A stretch of 15,884 nt of DNA from Nanobdellota archaeon (GTDB lineage: Archaea > Nanobdellota > Nanobdellia > Woesearchaeales > GW2011-AR15), in NCBI GenBank assembly GCA_018815145.1, contig JAHIYL010000196.1, positions 1 through 15,884 of the forward strand, given 5' to 3'. The notes beneath the pieces were generated by a model that was not told where the DNA came from, did not search any database, and worked only from the letters and a program-made list of their open reading frames with translations. The position numbers were made by a program, and so were the translations under genes. Positions 8,133 to 14,119 of this stretch are shown in pieces; the stretch's first letter is position 1; every line of letters starts with the position of its first letter.

Positions 8133-9134
8133 CTATTTTTGCTTTTTCCCAAAAAATTGCTGATGCAAATACAATATGCCTGAGATAATCAGGAGCGGCA
8201 ACAAAGTAATGATATGTATGCTGAATCCTGTTGAAATAGCAAGATCCTTTGAAATACCGAATATCATGAGTCCTATTGTCCAGGCAGCTTCATTGGTGCC
8301 AAACCCGCCTATGCCCTGTACTGGCAATGCCATCAGGACAAATATTACGCACTGCGCCAGAACAAACTCCGGAAAGGCCAATTCTGTTGCATAATTGATA
8401 AATACAACATAGACCATCAGTATCCGCAACATCCATATCATGAACGTGAGAAAGAACAAAACAATATTTGTCCTGAGTGATTTTATCTTTTCAAAATAAC
8501 TGAACACATCTTTGATCCTATTCAAAAAAATATATATCCTGGCTGTTTTTTTGATTTTTTTCGCAATGATTCTCTTCAATACAAAATCAATGATTGTTTT
8601 GGAAAAAAATACAATGGATAACAGAACAACAATTAATGCTGTCAATATTATTGTAATATATTTTGTCAGCTGCCCTATGTTTACAGGCAGGTCTTTTGCA
8701 AAAATCAGAAAAATCAGGAAGATGAGCGGATAGATAATTATATCAAATATCCTTGCCAAAATAAGTGTTGATGCTGATTTTTTTAATTCTACTCCTCTGT
8801 TTTTCAGAAATACAAAAAATGACAGTTCACCCAATCTAAATGGAAAAAGATTTATCAGGAACAGATGAAAATTCACTATCTTGAACATCTCAAAAAATGA
8901 AACCTTCTCTTTAAGTATGTAATTGAATCTTAATGCCCTGATGACATTCATCAGAAAATAAACCAAAAACATGACTATGATTGACAATACCTGAACACTT
9001 TTCACTTGAAAAATAACTTCATCTACTGAAACCTGCTGCAAAAGAAATACAACCAATACAACCGCAACCATCACTGAAAAAGCAATTTTTCCGATACGTT
9101 TTGCTAAAACACATCTCTTCTTTTCTCTTGGCAT
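8133..9134 (-). CDS. UPF0104 / LPG-synthase-TM / AglD-C-type flippase-like membrane protein
   Basis: A 333-residue integral membrane protein with about eight helices. Characteristic elements of the lysylphosphatidylglycerol-synthase transmembrane domain (TIGR00374, also the membrane half of AglD) are FPFRLGE at 97-103, ARIFD at 127-131, and ALPVQGIGGFGTNEAAW at 269-285. Unlike AglD, it has no N-terminal glycosyltransferase domain. The family is often annotated as a flippase-like or lipid-handling protein, but no biochemical activity is settled for stand-alone members. In this cluster, handling of a polyprenyl-linked sugar is a fair inference. The ATG at 9134 follows a TATA box by about 22 bp, so the message is probably leaderless. 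A short basic N-terminus (MPREKKRCVLAKR) precedes the first helix. Confidence 0.85.
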   Translation of the reverse strand: MPREKKRCVLAKRIGKIAFSVMVAVVLVVFLLQQVSVDEVIFQVKSVQVLSIIVMFLVYFLMNVIRALRFNYILKEKVSFFEMFKIVNFHLFLINLFPFRLGELSFFVFLKNRGVELKKSASTLILARIFDIIIYPLIFLIFLIFAKDLPVNIGQLTKYITIILTALIVVLLSIVFFSKTIIDFVLKRIIAKKIKKTARIYIFLNRIKDVFSYFEKIKSLRTNIVLFFLTFMIWMLRILMVYVVFINYATELAFPEFVLAQCVIFVLMALPVQGIGGFGTNEAAWTIGLMIFGISKDLAISTGFSIHIITLLPLLIISGILYLHQQFFGKKQK

Positions 9135-9154
9135 CAGATTTGATGAAGAATTGA

Positions 9155-9167
9155 TAAAATATAAACA
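9155..9167 (-). promoter_or_regulatory. TATA box of the UPF0104 gene
   Basis: On the minus strand the box reads GTTTATATTTTA, ending about 21 bp before the ATG at 9134, which predicts a leaderless transcript. It shares a 136-bp divergent spacer with the methyltransferase promoter. Confidence 0.5.
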
Positions 9168-9210
9168 TTATCTTTTGTGTTCCTGGTTTATTGCAGTGAA
9201 AAAATATAAT

Positions 9211-9225
9211 CGAAATTTATAAAAA
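9211..9225 (+). promoter_or_regulatory. BRE/TATA promoter of the methyltransferase gene
   Basis: CGAAA followed directly by TTTATAAAAA is close to the archaeal BRE-TATA consensus. Transcription should begin near 9248-9250, leaving about 20 nt before the TTG start at 9271. Confidence 0.6.
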
Positions 9226-9270
9226 GGAAATCTGTCTTCTTCAGAGTTTAATATCGGGCAAAGAAAGAAA

Positions 9271-9825
9271 TTGAAGAAATCCACTGTCGACAGGGTAAGA
9301 GAAAGGTTCCATTATTCCAGATATAATGTTATAAAGAGACTTATACATAGTGAGAAAAAAAATCTTCTTGACATCGGCTGCGGCAAACCATGTGACTCTA
9401 TGAGAAATGGTGCCTTTCTGAGATTCATGGGATATGGCACAGGCATCGATATAGTTGAGCATGATATTGAATTTCCAACAAAAAGATGCAGTGTAACTGA
9501 ACTGGATTTTGAAGACAATACATTTGACGTTGTGGTTGCTTCACAGGTCTTGGAACATGTAAAGGAACTCAACAAAGCACTGGCTGAAATCAAGAGAGTA
9601 CTGAAAAAAGACGGTGTCCTTGTCATGGATACACCCAATAATTCAGTATTTTGGAATATATTCTGGTTTTTTTGGGTAAATTCATCAGGCAAGATGTGGA
9701 AACACACCCATGTCATCGAACTAAATAAAAAACAGTGGCTAAATCTTTTATCCAAGCATTTCAGGATCGAGAAAGTAGTTGATCTGCATTCAATAATCCT
9801 GATTGTAAAGATGAGAAAAAAATAG
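9271..9825 (+). CDS. Class I SAM-dependent methyltransferase
   Basis: A 184-residue enzyme with a Methyltransf_11-type fold: SAM-binding motif I LLDIGCG at 32-38, an acidic GIDIVEHD at 58-65, VVVASQVLEHV at 87-97 (post-motif II) and LKKDGVLVMDTPN at 111-123. It should transfer a methyl group from SAM to a small acceptor in the cytosol. In a glycan cluster the acceptor may be a sugar hydroxyl, amine or uronic acid carboxylate, but the sequence does not show which. An aromatic stretch (FWNIFWFFW, 127-135) could touch the membrane or a lipid-linked substrate. The start appears to be TTG at 9271: no ATG or GTG lies between the promoter and motif I in this frame, and the box-to-start distance fits. 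It ends 5 bp from the convergent gene at 9831. Confidence 0.85.
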   Translation: MKKSTVDRVRERFHYSRYNVIKRLIHSEKKNLLDIGCGKPCDSMRNGAFLRFMGYGTGIDIVEHDIEFPTKRCSVTELDFEDNTFDVVVASQVLEHVKELNKALAEIKRVLKKDGVLVMDTPNNSVFWNIFWFFWVNSSGKMWKHTHVIELNKKQWLNLLSKHFRIEKVVDLHSIILIVKMRKK

Positions 9826-9830
9826 CGCAA

Positions 9831-10772
9831 TCACCCATTTTTTCTTTCAACAAAACTATACAATGCCAAAGTAATTATTATTGGAAAAGCATAGAACTGC
9901 GGCCTGATGACAGAACTTGCAAACGTATGCTGCAAAAAGATGAAAGGCAGGAGCCAAGCTGTTTTTTTGACAAATAATGACGCTTTCCTGTAATTCAGGA
10001 TTGCCAGGAGCCACATAATTCCAAACATCGCAGGAAGAAACAATGCAAAATTATACCATCTCACCAGATGCTGCTTATACACCCATGTAATCGGAGTAAA
10101 CATATTCACCATCTGTGTCGTTGGGGTATAAACTCTCTTAAGGATATTCATCTGGACAAGCCCCATGATTCCTAAAAAAAAGGTTCTGTCCCATTTCCAT
10201 CTGTTGAAAAAATACAGCGGAATAAGCAGCATTGTGGTCTCTCTGTTGAATAAGCTAATGAAAAGTGAAAGTGCCAGAAGCGGAAAATTATCGATCAGGA
10301 TAAAATAAAAGCCAAGCATCCAGAAAAAATATGACAATGGTTCAGCAACAATTGTCCCTGAAAATCCGCTGACAACATAATTTGCCAAAAACAATAGTGC
10401 CCCAATAAAACTGATATTCCTTCCAAAATTCAGTTTTTTCAAATATATGTAAAATACTATTGATGTAAGATATGTGAAAAACCAATTGACGAGAAAAAAT
10501 GAATATGCCGGATTGATAGGAAGGAATGATGCCAATTTTGGGGTCAATATTCTGGTCCCATACAATCCATTGTCAGTGTTGTTCCCCTGACTCATCCTTG
10601 AATAAATGGCTTCATCATTGATATAATTGAAATAATTTGAATCAATATTATACTTGACACGCAATGCAACTCCGCCATACGCTGTCAATGAAGCTGTCAG
10701 CAGGACCAATATGATGATAAAATCCTTATTATCCAATAGCTTGCTGATGCTCTTTAAAAATTTATTTTTCAT
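9831..10772 (-). CDS. Polytopic membrane protein, GT-C-like, second paralogue
   Basis: A 313-residue protein with about eight to nine hydrophobic segments and no family I can name. After one N-terminal helix (18-35) comes an acidic external segment (NYINDEAIYSR, 49-59), then RILTPKLASFLP at 74-85, VAEPLSYFF at 142-150, NRET at 176-179, and HTFASSVIRP at 282-291 before the final helix. Matching landmarks (R-x-L-T, E with FF following, K/R-E-T, H-x-R ahead of the last helix) occur in the protein at 7091-8089, suggesting a shared fold, possibly GT-C glycosyltransferase. The substrate would be a polyprenyl-phosphate sugar if so. The gene converges on the methyltransferase with a 5-bp gap. Its 5' side faces the insertion sequence, which sits beyond its promoter. 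Confidence 0.65.
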   Translation of the reverse strand: MKNKFLKSISKLLDNKDFIIILVLLTASLTAYGGVALRVKYNIDSNYFNYINDEAIYSRMSQGNNTDNGLYGTRILTPKLASFLPINPAYSFFLVNWFFTYLTSIVFYIYLKKLNFGRNISFIGALLFLANYVVSGFSGTIVAEPLSYFFWMLGFYFILIDNFPLLALSLFISLFNRETTMLLIPLYFFNRWKWDRTFFLGIMGLVQMNILKRVYTPTTQMVNMFTPITWVYKQHLVRWYNFALFLPAMFGIMWLLAILNYRKASLFVKKTAWLLPFIFLQHTFASSVIRPQFYAFPIIITLALYSFVERKNG

Positions 10773-10817
10773 GTTAAAATCTGAGTATATTACAATAGTG
10801 CTACAGAAAAAGATAGT

Positions 10818-10829
10818 ATATTTAAATAT
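10818..10829 (-). promoter_or_regulatory. Palindromic TATA box upstream of the gene at 9831-10772
   Basis: ATATTTAAATAT is a perfect 12-bp palindrome 46 bp ahead of the ATG at 10772, predicting a leader of about 20 nt. Being symmetric it could also fire to the right. It ends 4 bp before the target duplication of the insertion sequence, so the insertion left it intact. Confidence 0.45.
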
Positions 10830-10832
10830 TCC

Positions 10833-10840
10833 TCAACAGC
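10833..10840. repeat. Left copy of 8-bp target-site duplication
   Basis: TCAACAGC here is repeated exactly at 11883-11890, directly outside each terminal inverted repeat. An 8-bp duplication is known for the ISH1 group of the IS5 family, among others. The preceding CC also matches, but on the right side those bases belong to the inverted repeat. Confidence 0.85.
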
Positions 10841-10857
10841 GGGCGCGTAGAAATCCT
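10841..10857. repeat. Left terminal inverted repeat (17 bp)
   Basis: GGGCGCGTAGAAATCCT matches the complement of 11866-11882 at all 17 positions and stops matching on both sides. The GC-rich tip stands out in A/T-rich surroundings. Confidence 0.92.
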
Positions 10858-10874
10858 ATAGAAAAATATAAGAA

Positions 10875-10901
10875 CCCCCTCTCTATAGTCTAGAAAGGGG
10901 G
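10875..10901 (+). other. Hairpin in the transposase upstream region
   Basis: CCCCCTCTCTA and TAGAAAGGGGG can pair into an 11-bp stem (one C/A mismatch) with a 5-nt loop. It lies between the left inverted repeat and the transposase start and would form in any RNA read into the element from outside. A damper of impinging transcripts is inferred from other IS elements. Confidence 0.6.
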
Positions 10902-10929
10902 TAGGTTGGCATTCTCAGGTGTCAACCTA
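10902..10929 (+). promoter_or_regulatory. Hairpin covering the transposase start
   Basis: TAGGTTGGCA (10902-10911) pairs with TGTCAACCTA (10920-10929), 10 bp with one G-U pair, around an 8-nt loop. The last paired base is the A of the ATG at 10929, and the likely ribosome site AGGTG (10917-10921) straddles loop and stem, so folding should lower transposase translation. Confidence 0.6.
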
Positions 10930-11897
10930 TGGCAAAGAAAAATGATACATTCTTAATAAGATTTGCAAAGAGCATATTAAAAGCTCTGCACATTAGACAA
11001 GTACGACTTTATGGAAGCAAGTTCAGCAAGAAAATTTACACACTCCATCAGCACATAGTTTTACTGGCAGTAAGAGAATATAATAAAGGAATGGGCTACC
11101 GACAGTTCTGTGAACTGTTGCCTGATTATAATCTTTTTCTCGACTATATTGGCCTTAAAGATAACATTCCCCACTTTACAACTTTACACAAGGTAAATCA
11201 AAGGCTAAAAGGGACTATGTTGGAGAGCATATATCTTGGCTTTGCAGGAAAAGCGAAATTCAGGGCAGGAATTGATAGTACAGGATTAAGCCTGCAGCAT
11301 TCTACATATTATTATGAAAAAAGAATGGAACAGTTTAGGAAAACCAAAAAGAAAAAGCCCGGAAGACCAAAAAAACCAAGAAGAAAAAAACATCAGTATA
11401 CAAGTATTTTTGCGGATCTGGACAAAAGAATTATCTTATCAACAAAACAACTCAGAGGCAATAAATCAGATAATAAAATGATGATTCCAACAATAAAAAA
11501 AGCAAAGGAATTGTTTGATAGGATTATCAGCAACGATGCTGATAGAGGTTACGATGCGGAATACAATCATACTTACAATAACGATGTTATGAAGGTCAAA
11601 GACTTTATCAAACTGAAAAATATTGACGTTCCTGTTATGAGAACTAAGGGCACTAACAGAAAGAAAGCAAAAGCTAAACTCATTAAGAAAAAACCAGGCA
11701 GACCAAGGAAAAATCACAGAAACAAGATTGAATCAATAATATTTGTACTTAAAAAAGTGTTTGGAGAGCACTTATCAGCAACAAGTGCCGTTGGACAGAG
11801 ACAGCAGACAAGGTTCAGAATAATTGCACACAACGCTTATGTGAAGGCTAAAAGCCTTCTTTATGAGGATTTCTACGCGCCCTCAACAGCAGCATAG
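10929..11897 (+). CDS. DDE transposase of the IS5/IS4 superfamily
   Basis: A 322-residue DDE transposase that should cut and rejoin the element at its terminal repeats. Catalytic residues visible: D116 in GIDSTG, D205 in DADRGYD, and E268 in a R-(3)-E-(6)-K block (R264, E268, K275) that matches the YREK signature of IS4/IS5 enzymes except that Lys replaces its Tyr. An N-terminal helical region (about 36-95) resembles the DUF772-type DNA-binding part. Two AT-hook-like basic motifs, KKKPGRPKK at 141-149 and KKKPGRPRK at 253-261, lie between the catalytic residues and should bind A/T minor grooves. The frame runs through the right inverted repeat and stops at TAG 11895-11897, so the last five residues come from the target duplication and flanking DNA. 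A hairpin includes the start codon. The gene appears intact. Confidence 0.93.
   Translation: MAKKNDTFLIRFAKSILKALHIRQVRLYGSKFSKKIYTLHQHIVLLAVREYNKGMGYRQFCELLPDYNLFLDYIGLKDNIPHFTTLHKVNQRLKGTMLESIYLGFAGKAKFRAGIDSTGLSLQHSTYYYEKRMEQFRKTKKKKPGRPKKPRRKKHQYTSIFADLDKRIILSTKQLRGNKSDNKMMIPTIKKAKELFDRIISNDADRGYDAEYNHTYNNDVMKVKDFIKLKNIDVPVMRTKGTNRKKAKAKLIKKKPGRPRKNHRNKIESIIFVLKKVFGEHLSATSAVGQRQQTRFRIIAHNAYVKAKSLLYEDFYAPSTAA
11866..11882. repeat. Right terminal inverted repeat (17 bp)
   Basis: AGGATTTCTACGCGCCC is the exact complement of the left end. It lies inside the transposase reading frame, encoding part of the C-terminal residues EDFYAP. Confidence 0.92.
11883..11890. repeat. Right copy of 8-bp target-site duplication
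   Basis: TCAACAGC is identical to 10833-10840. It also codes for transposase residues near the C-terminus (S, T, A). Confidence 0.85.
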
Positions 11898-11916
11898 TTT
11901 TTGACATCATCTAAAG

Positions 11917-11930
11917 ATTTTTATATATTT
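11917..11930 (+). promoter_or_regulatory. TATA box of the GT2 operon
   Basis: ATTTTTATATATTT lies 18-31 bp before the ATG at 11948, giving a leaderless or very short leader. It is 27 bp outside the insertion sequence, so the operon kept its own promoter. The T runs here could also stop transcripts coming from the transposase gene. Confidence 0.5.
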
Positions 11931-11947
11931 TTCATTTTGTAAAGGAC

Positions 11948-12625
11948 ATGAAAAGAATTTTTGTAGTGATTGCTGCATATAATGAGCAAAAAACCATTGG
12001 TAAAGTGATTATGGATCTTCGTAAAAATGGATACAATAACATTATTGTTGTTGACGACGGCAGCAAAGATAAAACTTCTCAGATTGCATTGAAAAAAAAT
12101 GTATTTGTCCTGAGGCACAAGATAAATCTTGGACAGGGAGCTGCATTAAAGACAGGCATAGATTTTGCTCTTGAAAAGGGAGCTGACATCATTGTCACTT
12201 TTGATGCAGACGGGCAATTCCTGTCTAAAGAAATACAGAAAGTCATATTGCCTATCAAAAAAGACAAATATGATGTAGTCCTGGGTTCCCGGTTCCTTGG
12301 AACCGCAAAAAACATACCAATTCTGAAGAAGATCGTGCTTAAACTTGGAGTGGTGGTTGTCTATATGCTCTATGGTATCAAAGTGACTGATTCACAGAAT
12401 GGTTTTCGTGCGCTTTCCAGATATGCTGCTGAAAACATTGAGATACAAAACAATAGGATGGAACACGCCGGCGAGATACTGCATCAGATAAAAAAGAAAA
12501 AGCTTAAATTTTGTGAAGTACCAATAACAGTATTGTATTCAGAATATGCTCTTAAAAAAGGACAGAGCTGGTCAAACAGCTTCAACCTTGGGATGAAGAT
12601 GCTCTGGAAGAAGATATCGAGGTAG
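11948..12625 (+). CDS. GT2 glycosyltransferase, dolichyl-phosphate-sugar synthase-like
   Basis: A 225-residue GT-A fold enzyme. It shows the nucleotide-binding VIAAYNEQKTI at 7-17, VVDDGSKDKT at 34-43, the metal-binding DxD in FDADGQ at 85-90, GSRFLG at 113-118, and DSQNGFRALSR at about 153-163, all typical of DPM1/AglJ-type enzymes. These move a sugar from UDP or GDP to a polyprenyl (dolichyl) phosphate on the cytosolic face, the first committed step of lipid-linked glycan assembly. There are no clear C-terminal membrane helices, so membrane anchoring probably depends on the DUF2304 protein encoded 7 bp downstream. It is the first gene of the rightward operon and follows the insertion sequence; which sugar it uses cannot be told. 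Confidence 0.88.
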   Translation: MKRIFVVIAAYNEQKTIGKVIMDLRKNGYNNIIVVDDGSKDKTSQIALKKNVFVLRHKINLGQGAALKTGIDFALEKGADIIVTFDADGQFLSKEIQKVILPIKKDKYDVVLGSRFLGTAKNIPILKKIVLKLGVVVVYMLYGIKVTDSQNGFRALSRYAAENIEIQNNRMEHAGEILHQIKKKKLKFCEVPITVLYSEYALKKGQSWSNSFNLGMKMLWKKISR

Positions 12626-12632
12626 ATAAAAA

Positions 12633-12971
12633 ATGGCAATCATACAGGTCGCAGCAATAATATTCAGTCTTTTTGCATTAAGCAGAGTGTTCCTGAGGGC
12701 AAAAGACAAGAAGCTCACAATACCTGAATTCCTGTTCTGGATATTCATCTGGGGTGCATTCATTGTCACTGCTTTTTTTCCTGATCTTCTAAGCGTCGCC
12801 GCAAAATTTGTTGGGATAGGCAGAGGAATAGACGTCTTGATCTACATGAGTGTCGCTACTTTATTCTATCTAATATTCAGGTTATACATTAAACTTGAAG
12901 AGTTGGAGCAGGAGATGACACTTGTTGTAAGAGAGATGGCTTTTATCAAGGCAAAAAAGAAAAAAAAATGA
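12633..12971 (+). CDS. DUF2304 small membrane protein, partner of the GT2 enzyme
   Basis: A 112-residue protein with three predicted membrane helices (about 2-20, 30-48 and 67-85) joined by a loop containing IGRGIDVLIY at 62-71, the hallmark of DUF2304 (PF10066). A charged coiled-coil-like segment (KLEELEQEMTLVVREM) and a poly-Lys end (AKKKKK) form the cytosolic tail. The family is regularly encoded beside DPM/AglJ-like GT2 enzymes and is thought to anchor or assist them; no enzymatic role is established. It begins 7 bp after the GT2 stop and its ATGA stop/start overlaps the next gene, so the three are almost certainly co-translated. Confidence 0.85.
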   Translation: MAIIQVAAIIFSLFALSRVFLRAKDKKLTIPEFLFWIFIWGAFIVTAFFPDLLSVAAKFVGIGRGIDVLIYMSVATLFYLIFRLYIKLEELEQEMTLVVREMAFIKAKKKKK

Positions 12972-14119
12972 ATATTCTCATAATAACAGAGTATTTTCCA
13001 ACGTCTGATAAAAAGATAACCGGTGGTGTAGAAGCCAGGGCATACAATGTTGCGAAGGTGCTAGCAAAAAAAAATAATGTGGTTGTCTGTACAAGCCTCC
13101 AATCAGGTCAGAAGAGTTCTGAAAATATTGATGAGATCAGAATCCTTAGATTCTGCCCATCATTTGAATATTCCTCTACAAAAAGCCTGGCAAAGCGGGC
13201 TTCCTGGGGAATTGCAATGGCACTTCGGCTGCCGAAAATCATGAAAAAACACAACATAGATGTTGTTGATTCCCAAAATTATTTCTCTTATCCCTGCTCG
13301 CTCGTGGCAAAGATGCTTCGCAAAAAATCATTTGCAACATATCATGAGGTGTGGCTAGGTTCGTGGGCAAAAAACACCGGCTCATGGCTCGGATTCTTGG
13401 GTGAGTTTGCTGAACGCATTGTACTCTTCAAATTTGCTATCCTGGGTGTGAAGATAATCTCGGTATCTGATTTCACAAAAAAGAGATTGGTCGATGCAGG
13501 AATTAACCATAAAAAGATAGCTGTCATCCCAAACGGGATTGATCTGAAAAAATATGGAACTAAAAAGGAAACAAAAAAGAAAGATTCTAATTCGATATGC
13601 TATGTTGGAAGGCTTGTCGAACATAAAGGGGTGAATGACCTTATCCATGCTGTTTCTCTTGTTAAAAAAAAGATTTTTGACGTGAATCTCACAATAGTCG
13701 GTGACGGGCCTGAAAAGAAAACATTGGAAATCCTTACAAAGAAGTTAAGGCTTGAAAATTCTGTGAATTTCAGAGGCTATGTAAAAGACCATGAGGAAGT
13801 TGTGGATATCATCAGATCTTCTGAGGTTCTTATCCATCCTGGGACTGTTGAAGGGTTTGGTATCATATTGATAGAGGCGATGGCCTGCCAGACACCATAT
13901 GTCGCTTCTAGTATCGATGTATTCAGGGAAGTTACTGAAGATGGGAAAGGTGGACTATTGTTTAAAGTAATGAATAGTGAGGATTTAGCTGAGAAGATAA
14001 TCAAACTTTTGAAAGATAAAAAACTATATTCTAAAAAACAAAAAGAAGGAAAAGAATTGGTTAAAAAGTATTACTGGAAAGAAATTGTGGAGAAGATTGA
14101 AGAGGAGTATGTGAAGTGA
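12968..14119 (+). CDS. GT4-family glycosyltransferase (GT-B fold)
   Basis: A 383-residue GT-B enzyme. The N-terminal acceptor domain opens with ITEYFPTSDKKITGGVEAR (6-24), where the paired Gly residues form the usual nucleotide-sugar loop. The linker IPNGID is at 187-192, the donor domain starts with CYVGRLVEHKG at 211-221, VGDGPEK is at 244-250, and the donor-binding E-x7-E motif uses E295 and E303 in EGFGIILIE. It is a retaining transferase by family, adding a sugar from a nucleotide donor to a growing glycan, probably a lipid-linked one given the cluster. Length is normal for GT4. Its ATG overlaps the DUF2304 stop (ATGA) and its TGA overlaps the next gene's GTG (GTGA). Donor and acceptor are unknown. 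Confidence 0.9.
   Translation: MNILIITEYFPTSDKKITGGVEARAYNVAKVLAKKNNVVVCTSLQSGQKSSENIDEIRILRFCPSFEYSSTKSLAKRASWGIAMALRLPKIMKKHNIDVVDSQNYFSYPCSLVAKMLRKKSFATYHEVWLGSWAKNTGSWLGFLGEFAERIVLFKFAILGVKIISVSDFTKKRLVDAGINHKKIAVIPNGIDLKKYGTKKETKKKDSNSICYVGRLVEHKGVNDLIHAVSLVKKKIFDVNLTIVGDGPEKKTLEILTKKLRLENSVNFRGYVKDHEEVVDIIRSSEVLIHPGTVEGFGIILIEAMACQTPYVASSIDVFREVTEDGKGGLLFKVMNSEDLAEKIIKLLKDKKLYSKKQKEGKELVKKYYWKEIVEKIEEEYVK

Larger units (their letters stand above)
10841..11882 (+). mobile_element. Complete IS5/IS4-superfamily insertion sequence, 1042 bp
   Basis: The element is bounded by 17-bp perfect terminal inverted repeats (GGGCGCGTAGAAATCCT at 10841-10857 and its complement at 11866-11882) and flanked by an 8-bp direct repeat TCAACAGC. 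It carries one transposase gene and no passenger gene. The perfect ends, perfect target duplication and intact reading frame point to a recent and possibly active insertion. Size and duplication length fit the ISH1 group of IS5, but the group assignment is inference. It sits in the spacer between two divergent glycosylation genes; removing it and one repeat copy leaves about 125 bp carrying both promoters. Confidence 0.9.

Noticed and set aside
9312..9830. A 172-codon minus-strand frame
   Set aside because: It is antisense to the methyltransferase with motif I and post-motif II intact; the minus-strand product is low-complexity Ser/Phe/Leu-rich.
10654..10893. A plus-strand frame spanning the 5' end of the membrane gene, its promoter and the left end of the insertion sequence
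   Set aside because: It is antisense to the membrane protein and crosses a transposition junction, so it cannot be an old gene; no homology-like motif is visible.
10875..10901. The GC-rich hairpin as a Rho-independent-type terminator
   Set aside because: No T run follows the stem, and archaeal termination depends on T runs rather than stems.
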